This document shows, piece by piece, positions 8,886-17,205 of a stretch of 34,221 bases of DNA (position 1 is its first letter; every line of letters begins with the position of its first letter). This stretch comes from Quinella sp. 2Q5 (GTDB lineage: Bacteria; Bacillota; Negativicutes; Selenomonadales; Selenomonadaceae), in assembly GCA_015206785.1 (NCBI GenBank), contig JADEZQ010000019.1:1-34221 (forward strand), given 5' to 3'. The position numbers were made by a program, and so were the translations under genes. The notes beneath the pieces were generated by a model. That model saw nothing but the letters and a program-made list of their open reading frames with translations. It had not been told where the DNA came from and did no database searches.

Positions 8886-10051
8886 CCTACGTCGACGCGC
8901 TCAACTGGCTGGATTATCTTTGCACCTTCGGCATAAAGGCTGGACTCGAACGAATCACGCAACTCGCTCAAGCTCTGGGCAATCCGCAGAATTTTTATCG
9001 CACGGTTCATGTTGCCGGCACCAACGGCAAGGGCTCCGTCTGCGCCATGCTCGCCGAAATCCTCAAGGCTCACGGGCTCAAAGTCGGGCTGTTCACGTCG
9101 CCGCACCTGGAAAGCTACTGTGAACGGATTCGCGTCGACGGCGTGGACATTCCCGAAGACGACTTCGCCAATGAGCTTGCTCGCGTGAAAAGTTGCGGCG
9201 TCAGTTGCACGCACTTCGAGGCGTTGACTGCCGCGGCGTTCGATTATTTCCGCAGACGCGACGTTGATATCGCCGTCATCGAAACGGGCTTGGGCGGCAC
9301 GTTCGATTCAACGAACATCATCACGCCCGAAGTCTCAATCATCACCAACGTAGCCCGCGACCACGAAAATATTTTGGGCGACATCGACAGCATTGCCCGC
9401 AACAAAGCCGGCATCATCAAGCGCGGCGTCCCGACCGTCACTGCCGCCACGGGTCATCCGCTGGAAATTATTCGACGCGTCGCCGAAGATATGGGCTCGC
9501 CTTTGCACGAAGTCACTGCACCCTGCGACGTCGCCATCAACCTGCGCGGCGAACATCAGAGATGGAACGCGGCTGTCGCGATTGAAGCGGCAAAAATTCT
9601 CGGCGTTGACGGCTCGGCTATCGAACGCGGCTTGAAGTCCGTGACGTGGGTCGGAAGGTTCGAGGTCGTCGAAAATCCCGCGGGCGTCGTCGTCATTGAC
9701 GGGGCACACAATCCCCACGGGGCTCAGGCTCTTCGTCGTGCGCTGGACAAAAATTTTCCGCGCGGGCAAAGGTCTTGGCTGTTCGGCGTTCTCGCTGACA
9801 AAGACTTCCGCGCAATGCTCGACGTGCTGTTCAATGCGGGCGACAGCGTCATCGTCACGGAGCCGCCCTCTCAACGCGCCGCCTCGTCCGAAATCATCTG
9901 CGCCGAACTTCGCGAACGGGGCATTGCTTGCGCGGCTGTCGCCGATAATTTTGCGGCGGTTCAACGGCTGATGAATTCCCCCGCCGACGTGAAGATCATC
10001 GCCGGTTCGTTGTATCTGATTGGCGCGGTCAGAAAATTTGTCGTCGGTTGA
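8882..10051 (+). CDS. folC: folylpolyglutamate synthase / dihydrofolate synthase
   Basis: Adds glutamate to dihydropteroate and then to folates, giving polyglutamated cofactors kept in the cell. The 389-residue length is slightly short of the usual 420-430. Mur-ligase-like motifs are clear: P-loop HVAGTNGKGSVC (Gly46-Ser52), LFTSPHLESYCERI near 75-88, ETGLGGTFDSTN near 130-141, TNVARDHENILG, the Lys-containing KAGIIKRG, and the C-terminal domain signal VVVIDGAHNPHGAQAL. The family often has LDATN where this protein has FDSTN. ATGA overlaps the valS stop by four bases. The valS-folC pair is a common Firmicute arrangement. Confidence 0.95.
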   Translation: MTYVDALNWLDYLCTFGIKAGLERITQLAQALGNPQNFYRTVHVAGTNGKGSVCAMLAEILKAHGLKVGLFTSPHLESYCERIRVDGVDIPEDDFANELARVKSCGVSCTHFEALTAAAFDYFRRRDVDIAVIETGLGGTFDSTNIITPEVSIITNVARDHENILGDIDSIARNKAGIIKRGVPTVTAATGHPLEIIRRVAEDMGSPLHEVTAPCDVAINLRGEHQRWNAAVAIEAAKILGVDGSAIERGLKSVTWVGRFEVVENPAGVVVIDGAHNPHGAQALRRALDKNFPRGQRSWLFGVLADKDFRAMLDVLFNAGDSVIVTEPPSQRAASSEIICAELRERGIACAAVADNFAAVQRLMNSPADVKIIAGSLYLIGAVRKFVVG

Positions 10052-10064
10052 AGGAGGTGCATCG

Positions 10065-11591
10065 TTGGAAAAGGTCAGCACCCTATCGACGCGGCGTCGT
10101 GCAAAAAATCTGGAGACGTGGACGCTCTACGCAATCATTGCCGAAGCGTTCTTCCTGGCGTTGTGGCCGACGGTTGCGGCGGCGGCTCTCGTCTTTGGTG
10201 TGATAACTTGGTTCCTGCACAGCCGAATCGACACGCACTACCAAACGCGTTCCCTGCCGTTAGACGTGCCGGTCGCGATTTTTTTTCTGATCGGCGGCTT
10301 GAGCGTCTTGCTCTCGTCGGCACGCAGTCTAGAGCTCATTTACAACTACTGCTCAATCGCCGGCAGTTTCGGGCTCACGTATTTCATCGTCGGTCAAACC
10401 GTCCGCAAGCCCGCGCAGGTCAAACAGGTCACCAAAGCTCTTGCCGCGGGCACAGCTCTCGTCGTCGGCTGGGGGCTTATCCAGTTCGCCTTCGGTGTCG
10501 ACGCGGCGGACGTCAAATGGACAGACCCCGATGCCTTCCCAGAACTTCGCAAAAGAATTTTCTCCACGCTGGAAAATCCGAACGTCTTTGCGGGCTGGCT
10601 GGACGTGTTCATCTGCCTGGCGTTGGGTTTGCTGGCTAAGGTTGAACGTCGCGGGCAGAAACTCGTCCTCGTCGCGGCAATCGCGCTCATGGCGGCTTGC
10701 CTGGCAATGACGTATTCACGCGGCGCGTTCCTGTCGATTGCGGCGGTCTTCGTGGTCTATGGCGTGCTCAAAGATTGGCGGGCGATAATTTTGTTCGTGG
10801 TGGTCATGGCTCTGATTGCCTTCGCGGACACGACATTCATCGGACGAATTCTTTCGGCGTTCACGCACTCGGATTCGTCCGGAGCTGTGCGCGTCGGCAT
10901 TTGGGTCAGCACCGTCGCAATGATTGCCGACCACCCCTTCGCGGGCATCGGCTGGGGTGCCTATCAATTCGTCTACCCGCAATACAATTACTACGTCGCC
11001 GACCCCAACGTCGTCATCTATCACGCGCACAACATCTACCTGAACTTCGCCGCGGAAATCGGTATCGTCGGGGCTCTGGCGTTCTGCTGGTATTTCTTCG
11101 GCACGATGTTCATGGCTCTGGGAGCCGGCGAACTTTTTGACGGCGAAGACAGCTTCATCGACCGGCTGAAAAAATTTTTCCGCGCCAATTCTCTCGCGCA
11201 CTACCCCGCCGAACTCGCCGCCACCGTCAACGAAGTCCTGTCCGACTTCGCCAACGCCGTGATGAATCTGTTCAGCCGCAAGCCGCACAAGCCCAAAAAA
11301 TCTGCTCCGCATTTGGAACTGGTTCACCACGACGAAATGAAGTGGCACCGACGCAGGAAGCTTGCCGACACCGACACCGTCGACGCCGACGACAAGTTTG
11401 CCGCGAAATTGAACGACGTCACGCAGATTGACGACGAAAAATTTTTGGGCGGGCTCAAGCTGGGAATCGGGCTGGCGTTCCTGTCAATGGCTTTTAACGG
11501 CTTCACCGACGACTTGCTGTTTAATATCCAAAGCTCGATGTTGATGTGGATGCTCGGTGCACTCGGCGCGGCAATAGAAAAAATCAGATGA
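10065..11591 (+). CDS. O-antigen ligase/polymerase-like membrane protein
   Basis: A 508-residue polytopic membrane protein of the Wzy_C/WaaL (PF04932) type, which joins or polymerises lipid-linked glycans at the outer face of the inner membrane. About ten hydrophobic segments lie between residues 20 and 360. The family core is seen in AMTYSRGAFLSIAAVF, then VRVGIWVSTVAMIADHPFAGIGWGAYQ and HAHNIYLNFAAEIGIVGALAF, where the Arg and His are the expected functional residues. Between residues 365 and 465 lies an unusual charged, non-membrane insert, before a final hydrophobic stretch. Start TTG at 10065 follows AAGGAGG (10051-10057), 13 bases after folC. Which glycan it handles is unknown; its presence fits an outer-membrane-bearing Firmicute or an exopolysaccharide. 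Confidence 0.8.
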   Translation: MEKVSTLSTRRRAKNLETWTLYAIIAEAFFLALWPTVAAAALVFGVITWFLHSRIDTHYQTRSLPLDVPVAIFFLIGGLSVLLSSARSLELIYNYCSIAGSFGLTYFIVGQTVRKPAQVKQVTKALAAGTALVVGWGLIQFAFGVDAADVKWTDPDAFPELRKRIFSTLENPNVFAGWLDVFICLALGLLAKVERRGQKLVLVAAIALMAACLAMTYSRGAFLSIAAVFVVYGVLKDWRAIILFVVVMALIAFADTTFIGRILSAFTHSDSSGAVRVGIWVSTVAMIADHPFAGIGWGAYQFVYPQYNYYVADPNVVIYHAHNIYLNFAAEIGIVGALAFCWYFFGTMFMALGAGELFDGEDSFIDRLKKFFRANSLAHYPAELAATVNEVLSDFANAVMNLFSRKPHKPKKSAPHLELVHHDEMKWHRRRKLADTDTVDADDKFAAKLNDVTQIDDEKFLGGLKLGIGLAFLSMAFNGFTDDLLFNIQSSMLMWMLGALGAAIEKIR

Positions 11592-11604
11592 GGGGGCGAC
11601 GCAT

Positions 11605-12228
11605 TTGAAGAAAAATATTTCGCAGGCAACAATTGACCGACTGCCGCTGTATTTCCGCACGTTGCGGCTGGTTGAGGACGAGGACATAAGCATCATCTCC
11701 TCCGACGAACTGGGGCGGCGGCTGGACATCACGCCCGAACAGATTCGCAAAGATTTGGCGACGTTCGGGCAGTTCGGGCGCAAAGGTATCGGCTACTACG
11801 TTCACGACCTCAAAGACAATATCAGCAACATTTTGGGGCTGCAAAACCGTTGGCGGCTGGCAATCGTCGGCGTTGGGCATTTGGGCGGCGCACTGGCAAA
11901 CTACGTGAACTTCGCCTCACTGGGCTTTTCGGTTGTGGCTCTGTTCGACAGGAACAGCCGCGTCGTCGGCACCGCAGTCAACGGCATTCGCGTCAACAGC
12001 ATTTCCCACATGAAACGCGTCATTACCGCGCAGGCTGTGGATATCGGAATTATCACCGTGCCCGCCGAAGAAGCTCAGAGCGTTGCAGATTCACTCGTTG
12101 CCGCGGGCGTCAAAGGCATTTGGAATTTCGCGCCGATTAAGCTCACCGTCCCGCCGACCGTCCCTTTGGTCAACGAAGATTTATCCGTCGGCTTGAGTGC
12201 GTTGAGCTATCATATGTCGCAGGAATGA
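11605..12228 (+). CDS. rex: redox-sensing transcriptional repressor Rex
   Basis: Senses the NADH/NAD+ ratio and represses fermentation and respiration genes when NAD+ is high. The 207-residue protein has the family's two domains: a winged helix at 1-80 with SSDELGRRLDITPEQIRKDLATFGQFG (positions 32-58) and KGIGYYV, and a Rossmann NADH-binding domain from about 84 with AIVGVGHLGGALANY (86-100), then VALFDRN, and the C-terminal swapped helix ending VNEDLSVGLSALSYHM. Start TTG at 11605 follows AGGGGG at 11591-11596; the preceding gene ends at 11591. No Rex operator (TTGTGAA-type inverted repeat) was found in this window, so its targets lie elsewhere. Confidence 0.95.
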   Translation: MKKNISQATIDRLPLYFRTLRLVEDEDISIISSDELGRRLDITPEQIRKDLATFGQFGRKGIGYYVHDLKDNISNILGLQNRWRLAIVGVGHLGGALANYVNFASLGFSVVALFDRNSRVVGTAVNGIRVNSISHMKRVITAQAVDIGIITVPAEEAQSVADSLVAAGVKGIWNFAPIKLTVPPTVPLVNEDLSVGLSALSYHMSQE

Positions 12229-12246
12229 TGGAGGTTTTGCAAATTG

Positions 12247-12471
12247 ATGACGGTTCTTATGGTTTTGGACGCGCTGATATCAATCGCGCTGGTGTTGGTC
12301 ATTCTCGGGCAAGAGGCGAAGTCCGGCGGCATGGGCGGCATGGACGGCGGCTCGGACGCGGTCTTTAGCGGCAAGGCTCGCGGCATGGACGCCCTGCTGG
12401 CTCGGCTCACGGTGATACTCGCCGTCATGTTCGCGGTGATAACTTTGATTATCGCCAAGCTTTCGATGTAA
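12247..12471 (+). CDS. secG: preprotein translocase subunit SecG
   Basis: Small inner-membrane subunit of the SecYEG channel that exports unfolded proteins. The product has 74 residues, a typical length. It shows the family pattern: hydrophobic helix 1 (VLMVLDALISIALVLVILG), a Gly/Ser/Met-rich loop (QEAKSGGMGGMDGGSDAVFSG), then helix 2 (TVILAVMFAVITLIIAKL). A TTG three bases upstream (12244) is nine bases from GGAGG (12230-12234) and could be the real start; ATG 12247 is 12 bases away. It ends the valS operon and is followed by the hairpin element at 12498-12747. secG ahead of an esterase and rnr is a conserved Firmicute order (secG-yvaK-rnr in Bacillus). Confidence 0.93.
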   Translation: MTVLMVLDALISIALVLVILGQEAKSGGMGGMDGGSDAVFSGKARGMDALLARLTVILAVMFAVITLIIAKLSM

Positions 12472-12497
12472 CGTTTGGATTTACTTCTTTGCCGGCG

Positions 12498-12747
12498 GAT
12501 GACTGCGGTTGCTCACTGCGTTTGCGTTTAGATCTACTTTCTTTTGCGGGTCCAAAAGAAAGTAGCAAAGAAAAGGACCTCCGAGCCGGCAACGACGCAT
12601 CACGTCGTCGTATGCCGGCGGCCGCCCATCCATGGGCGGCCTCGTTATCAGCTCAGGAGACGGGCGGCGGTTGATGACTGCGGTTGCGGTTATACCTACT
12701 TTCTTTTGTCGGCAATGGGCGGTCGTGTTGTCGGCTAAGGAGACGGG
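12498..12747 (+). repeat. dispersed hairpin element, copy A (long unit plus short unit)
   Basis: Two units in tandem fill the secG-esterase gap. The long unit (12498-12664) begins GATGACTGCGG, then carries three hairpins: stem 1 CTACTTTCTTTTG (12534-12546) with CAAAAGAAAGTAG (12553-12565), loop CGGGTC; stem 2 GCCGGCA (12585-12591) with TGCCGGC (12613-12619), closed inside by ACGACG/CGTCGT; stem 3 GGCCGCCCAT (12620-12629) with ATGGGCGGCC (12632-12641). It ends CTCGTTATCAGCT...GGAGACGGG. The short unit (12673-12747) has the same ends (GATGACTGCGG, CTACTTTCTTTTG, GGCTAAGGAGACGGG) but lacks the interior from mid stem 2 to mid stem 3. It holds no gene. Copies B and C are at 17913-18048 and 29097-29196. 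Confidence 0.85.
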
Positions 12748-12771
12748 TGCGGATTTGGGAGGCGAATTGTT

Positions 12772-13512
12772 TTGATTGACGGCGCAGAAAGTTTTACACT
12801 CGACGGCGGGGACATTGGCGCGTTGCTGATTCACGGCTTCACGGGCAACCCCGCTGAATTGCTCTTGCTCGGCGAACACCTCAACCGCCGCGGCATCAGC
12901 GTCCATTGCCCGCGGCTTGCCGGTCACGGCACAAGCGAACGCGACTTGATGACGACCACACGCCACGACTGGTTTAACTCGGTGCTCGGCGGCTTTGACG
13001 AACTGCGCGGCTGTCGGAAAATTTTCGTCGTCGGTCATTCAATGGGCGGGTTGCTCGCGCTGAAGCTGTCAACCGTTCGCAACATCGCGGGGCTCATCAC
13101 TCTGGCGGCACCGATCTTCATCGACGAGGGGCTGGGGCTTCGCAACCTGCCGCCGCGCGAATTTTGTTCGGACGCCTGCATCGTTCGCCCGCGCCGAAAA
13201 CTTGCCGACGTCCCCGCCGCCGCCAACAACGTCTATCAGAAAATGCCGCTCATCAGCGTGCACGAGCTGGTTGACTTGATTGCCGACGCGAAGAATTTTC
13301 TGCCGCAAGTCAACGCGCCGATACTCATCATGCACGGCGAGGACGACCACACCGCTCAACCGCGCAGCGCACGCTTCATCATGGACAACGTCGGCTCAAA
13401 GGTCAAACGCGTCGCCATCGTCCCCAACAGCGGGCACCTGTTGCCCCTTGCCGAAGAGCGCGGCTTCGTCTTCGACGTGCTCACAAATTTTCTGGAGGAG
13501 TTGATTCAATGA
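12772..13512 (+). CDS. est: carboxylesterase (alpha/beta hydrolase, Est30/YvaK type)
   Basis: A 246-residue cytosolic esterase, the usual length for the Geobacillus Est30 / Bacillus YvaK family. The fold is marked by LLIHGFTGNPAEL (oxyanion region, 18-30), PRLAGHGTS near 48-54, the nucleophile elbow VVGHSMGG with Ser near 90, the acid in LIMHGEDDH (Asp191/192), and the catalytic His in PNSGHLLPL (His222). The triad is complete. The true substrate in the cell is not known; the family prefers short-chain carboxyl esters. Start TTG at 12772 follows GGGAGG by about nine bases. Its stop overlaps the ATG of the next gene by four bases. The position between secG and rnr is conserved in Firmicutes. 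Confidence 0.9.
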   Translation: MIDGAESFTLDGGDIGALLIHGFTGNPAELLLLGEHLNRRGISVHCPRLAGHGTSERDLMTTTRHDWFNSVLGGFDELRGCRKIFVVGHSMGGLLALKLSTVRNIAGLITLAAPIFIDEGLGLRNLPPREFCSDACIVRPRRKLADVPAAANNVYQKMPLISVHELVDLIADAKNFLPQVNAPILIMHGEDDHTAQPRSARFIMDNVGSKVKRVAIVPNSGHLLPLAEERGFVFDVLTNFLEELIQ

Positions 13513-13898
13513 CGGATGATTACTGTTTTGCCTGTGGTGCGGAAAATCCCATCGGCTTGCATTTGACGTTTGACTTCGACGGCGAACGCGTGACGACGAA
13601 AAAAATTTTGCCGCGGGAGTTTCAGGGCTACTTCGGCACGGCTCACGGCGGCATTCTCTCGACTATGATGGACGAGGCGATGTGCAAGTTCATTGCCGCA
13701 AAATATCACGAGCAGGCGGTGACGGGTCGGCTGGAGGTCCGCTACAAACTTCCCACGCCCATCGAACGGGAGCTGACGGTTTCGGCGTGGCAAGAGTCGT
13801 CGCGGCGCAACATCATCAGCATGCGTTCAACGGTCGAAGTCGACGGCAACATCACCGCGGAGGCGACGGCAAAGTTCGCGGTCGTGGCGTCGGCATGA
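13509..13898 (+). CDS. PaaI-type hotdog thioesterase
   Basis: A 129-residue single hotdog domain of the acyl-CoA thioesterase superfamily. Seen: an N-terminal CFACGAENPIGLHL (6-19), a Cys pair plus NP-GL pattern common in this subgroup; the active-site helix FGTAHGGILSTMMDEAM (about 42-58), with HGG and the acidic DE; and the closing strands VRYKLPTPIERELTVSA and VDGNITAEATAKFAVV. It should hydrolyse an acyl-CoA or related thioester; the acyl group cannot be predicted. It overlaps the esterase stop (ATGA) and its own stop overlaps the rnr start (ATGA), so all three are translationally coupled. It is an insertion into the usual secG-est-rnr order. Confidence 0.85.
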   Translation: MTDDYCFACGAENPIGLHLTFDFDGERVTTKKILPREFQGYFGTAHGGILSTMMDEAMCKFIAAKYHEQAVTGRLEVRYKLPTPIERELTVSAWQESSRRNIISMRSTVEVDGNITAEATAKFAVVASA

Positions 13899-15805
13899 GG
13901 GGCAAGACAATCGTCGGCAAGCTCACCGTCAACGTCAAAGGCTTCGGCTTCGTTGCCAATGACGGCGGCGAGGACGTTTTCGTCGCGGCGGAGAATTTGA
14001 ACGGCGCATTGAACGGCGACACGGTCAGCGTCCGAGTCAGCCGCGGCTATGGCGGGCGCGTGGAAGGTCACGTCGTGAAAATTTTGGAGCACGCCAACCA
14101 AACCATCGTCGGCACCTTGAACAAGCACGGCGGCATCGTCACCGCCACGCCCGACGACAGACGCATCGCCCAAAAAATTTTCCTGCCGAAATTCAACGGC
14201 AAGTTCGCCGCGGGCACCAAGGTCGTCGTCAAGGTCACGGCGTGGAATCCGTTGCGCGGCACAGTCATCGAGACGCTGGGCAAGGCAAATTCCCCCGGCG
14301 TGGACGTCCTGTCAATCCTTCGGGCTCACGGCGTGGACGAAGACTTTCCGCCCGACGTGCAAGCTCAAGCCGCTCACATCGAACGCGAGCCCGACGCCTC
14401 AGAGATTGCCCGCCGCATTGACCGCCGCGAATTGAAGACCGTCACCATCGACGGAGCCGACGCAAAAGATTTGGACGACGCCGTCTTCGCTGAGCAACGT
14501 GGCGGCGAATTTTTTTTGGGCGTTTACATAGCCGACGTCAGCCATTACGTCCGAGAGCACACCGCCTTGGACGCCGAAGCCTTCAGCCGCGGCACGAGCA
14601 TCTATCCCGTTGACCGCGTCGTGCCCATGTTGCCCCGCGAACTTTCCAACGGCATCTGCAGTCTCAACGCGGGCGTCGACCGTCTTGCCGTGGCATGCGA
14701 AATGATTTTGAACGCGGCCGGCAACGTCATCGACTACAAAATTTTTCCGACGACGATTCACGTTCACCGACGCCTGACTTATGCCGAGGTCGATAAAGTT
14801 TTCGGCGGGGACGAAGCTCTTGCCGACTGCGCCGAAAATTTAAACGCGCTCAGGAAAATTCGTGAGCTGCGCAAAAAAATTCGTGCCAAGCGCGGTTCAA
14901 TCGACTTCGACATCGCCGAGCTAAAGGTCATCCTCAACGCCGCGGGCAAGCCCGTCGACATCACCCGCCGCGTGCAGACCGAAGCCGAATCCGTCATCGA
15001 AGAGTGCATGCTCCTCGCCAACGAGACCGTCGCCGAGCACACGTTGCGCAAAAAAATTCCGAGCCTCTACCGCGTGCACGAGTTGCCATCGTCCGAGAAG
15101 GTCGACACGCTCAACCGACTGCTGGCGCATTTCACGTTGCACCTGTCGGCTTCGGGCAGGGACATCGAGCCGCGGGACTTCCAACGGATTTTGTCGCAGG
15201 TCAAAGGTCTGCCCGCCGAACGCGTCATCATGAGCTACACCCTGCGCGCCATGCAACAGGCACGCTACGCCGCGGAGAACCTCGGACATTTCGGGTTGGC
15301 GGCAAAGTTCTACACGCACTTCACGTCGCCGATTCGCCGCTATCCGGATTTGATTGTCCATCGAATGTTGCGGGCAAGCTGGTCGTCGCCGCACAATTTG
15401 CCAAAGCTTGCCAAACGCCTCGACGAGATTGCGCGCCAGTCTTCCGAACGCGAACGCCGCGCCGTTGACATCGAACGGGAAACCACGGACTTGAAGGCGG
15501 TCGAGTTCATGCAACGCTTCGTCGGTCAGCAGTTCGACGCCGTCATCGACAGCGTCACCAACTTCGGATTCTTCGTCGCGCTCGATAACGGCGTTGAGGG
15601 TCTCGTTCGCGCGGCGGACATCGGCGGCGATTACTATGCCTTCGTCGAAAGCGAGTTCGCGCTCATCGGCACGGCGACGGGCAAAAGTTTTCACATCGGC
15701 GACAGCGTCCGCGTCAAGCTCACCGGTGCCAACGTCCAACTGCGCCAGCTGAACTTCGAACTGGTCAGCCCCGTTGCCAACCGCGACTTAATTGCGAGGT
15801 TTTGA
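13895..15805 (+). CDS. rnr: ribonuclease R (RNB-family 3'-5' exoribonuclease)
   Basis: Degrades structured RNA from the 3' end. The 636-residue protein has an N-terminal cold-shock/OB domain starting at once (GKLTVNVKGFGFVANDGGEDVFVA), a second OB domain, the RNB catalytic domain with TIDGADAKDLDDAV (about 185-198) supplying the metal-binding Asp residues, IADVSHYV, LPRELSNGICSLNAGVDRLA, LYRVHELPSSEKV, and GLAAKFYTHFTSPIRRYPDLIVHR, then a C-terminal S1 domain (GQQFDAVIDSVTNFGFFVALDNGVEGLV). It lacks the N-terminal helix-turn-helix of full-length RNase R (700-800 residues). ATG 13895 overlaps the thioesterase stop; sequence upstream in the same frame is that gene in another frame. smpB, the usual next gene, is absent. 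Confidence 0.93.
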   Translation: MRGKTIVGKLTVNVKGFGFVANDGGEDVFVAAENLNGALNGDTVSVRVSRGYGGRVEGHVVKILEHANQTIVGTLNKHGGIVTATPDDRRIAQKIFLPKFNGKFAAGTKVVVKVTAWNPLRGTVIETLGKANSPGVDVLSILRAHGVDEDFPPDVQAQAAHIEREPDASEIARRIDRRELKTVTIDGADAKDLDDAVFAEQRGGEFFLGVYIADVSHYVREHTALDAEAFSRGTSIYPVDRVVPMLPRELSNGICSLNAGVDRLAVACEMILNAAGNVIDYKIFPTTIHVHRRLTYAEVDKVFGGDEALADCAENLNALRKIRELRKKIRAKRGSIDFDIAELKVILNAAGKPVDITRRVQTEAESVIEECMLLANETVAEHTLRKKIPSLYRVHELPSSEKVDTLNRLLAHFTLHLSASGRDIEPRDFQRILSQVKGLPAERVIMSYTLRAMQQARYAAENLGHFGLAAKFYTHFTSPIRRYPDLIVHRMLRASWSSPHNLPKLAKRLDEIARQSSERERRAVDIERETTDLKAVEFMQRFVGQQFDAVIDSVTNFGFFVALDNGVEGLVRAADIGGDYYAFVESEFALIGTATGKSFHIGDSVRVKLTGANVQLRQLNFELVSPVANRDLIARF

Positions 15806-15807
15806 TT

Positions 15808-17205
15808 GTGGACATTGCGAAAAAATTTTTGGACGCCGGCAAACCCGCCGAGGCTCTTGAGCGGCTCAAAGGTCTGCTTGAAACCGTCAGCCGCCGCGAC
15901 GAATGGCAGGTGCACGAACTCATCGCCGCCGCCTTCCACGATTTGGCGAACGCCGCGGGTGTCGCACAGGCATCGTTCAATGCCGCCGACACCGACAGAT
16001 TCTTGCGCAGTCAGCGGACGCATTTCTCGAACTGGATCTTCGCGTTGCACTACCTGCCGACGCTTGACGCCGCGACGTTGACCAATGAGCTTGCCGTTTA
16101 TCGTTCGCTGTATCGGGACGCCGAGCCCCTGCCGCAGATTGAACGCCATCCCGCCGAAAAAATTTCCGTCGGCTACATCGCTCCCAACTTCTGCGATTCG
16201 TCCGCCGCAAGATTCTACGAGGCTCTGCTCACCGATTACGACCGCGAAAAATTTTCCGTCACCGCCTGGAGCATGTCTCACGAAGCCGACGCCTTCACCG
16301 AGACCGTCCGCGCCAATGTCGACGCCTATCACGACATCGCTGAGGAAAGTTTCTTCGCCGCCGCGCAGAGGATTCATGGTGCCGACGTGCTGATTGACCT
16401 CGGCGGGCACACAGAGGGCGGGCAGACCTTGCAGGTGGCGGCGTATCGTCCGGCTCGCGTGCAAATGACCGGCATCGGCTACTTCGATTCGACGGGGCTC
16501 GCGGCGATTGACTACTTCATCGGCGACGGATACTTGACTGCCGACGACGCGACCTTCGCCGAAAAAATTTTGCCGCTGAAGAAAGCCTTCGCCTTTCGCC
16601 CGAACAAACGCATGGTCAAAGCCCGTCGCGCCCGCCGAAAAATTTCCCGCGACCGATTCACTTTCGGCTGCCTGAACAATTTCGTGAAGCTCAGCGACGA
16701 TTACCTTGCCGCCGTCAAAAAAATTCTCGACGCCGCGGGCAACGCCCGAATAATTTTCCGCGACACCACGCCGTTGGAAAGTCGTCGGCTTGCGTTGATG
16801 GAGCGGCTTGAACGTTTCGGCATCGACGCGGACGTTCGGCTCGGTGCTGATGATTTTTTCAGCGATTACGACGAGATTGACCTGATACTCGACACGTTCC
16901 CCTATCCCGGCGGGCTGATGACGGCGTTGGCGATTTATATGGGCGTGCCCGTCTTGAATCTGCGCGGCGACCTTGCAAGCCGACGTACGGGCGCGGACAT
17001 CTTGCACACAGCCGCGGCGGACGAATTCATCTGCACCGACGCCGACGCTTACGTCTCGACCGCCATCGACCTGGCGACGAATCCGACACGGCTTGCGGCG
17101 TTGACTGCGAAAATTTCCGTCGACAAGCTCACCGACACCAAAACGTTTGTCGAGGACTTCTACGCGCGATTGGAGGCGATTGCATGTGCGACGAGCGGAG
17201 CCTGA
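15808..17205 (+). CDS. OGT-type (GT41) glycosyltransferase
   Basis: A 465-residue protein related to the catalytic half of O-linked GlcNAc transferases (SPINDLY/OGT, GT41). A short helical N-terminus (KKFLDAGKPAEALERLKGLLETV) resembles one TPR repeat. The catalytic core shows VGYIAPNFCDSSAARFY near 117-133 (the family's GYVS-DF-H region), DVLIDLGGHTEGG near 195, RPARVQMTGIGYFDSTGLAAIDYFI near 215-240, FTFGCLNNFVKLSD, and DLILDTFPYPGG near 355, followed by MGVPVLNLRGDLASRRTGA. In the family these bind UDP-sugar. Acceptor and sugar are unknown; surface or flagellar proteins are typical bacterial targets. GTG 15808 is seven bases after AGGT; the TTG at 15802 is too close to it. It sits two bases after rnr. 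Confidence 0.82.
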   Translation: MDIAKKFLDAGKPAEALERLKGLLETVSRRDEWQVHELIAAAFHDLANAAGVAQASFNAADTDRFLRSQRTHFSNWIFALHYLPTLDAATLTNELAVYRSLYRDAEPLPQIERHPAEKISVGYIAPNFCDSSAARFYEALLTDYDREKFSVTAWSMSHEADAFTETVRANVDAYHDIAEESFFAAAQRIHGADVLIDLGGHTEGGQTLQVAAYRPARVQMTGIGYFDSTGLAAIDYFIGDGYLTADDATFAEKILPLKKAFAFRPNKRMVKARRARRKISRDRFTFGCLNNFVKLSDDYLAAVKKILDAAGNARIIFRDTTPLESRRLALMERLERFGIDADVRLGADDFFSDYDEIDLILDTFPYPGGLMTALAIYMGVPVLNLRGDLASRRTGADILHTAAADEFICTDADAYVSTAIDLATNPTRLAALTAKISVDKLTDTKTFVEDFYARLEAIACATSGA

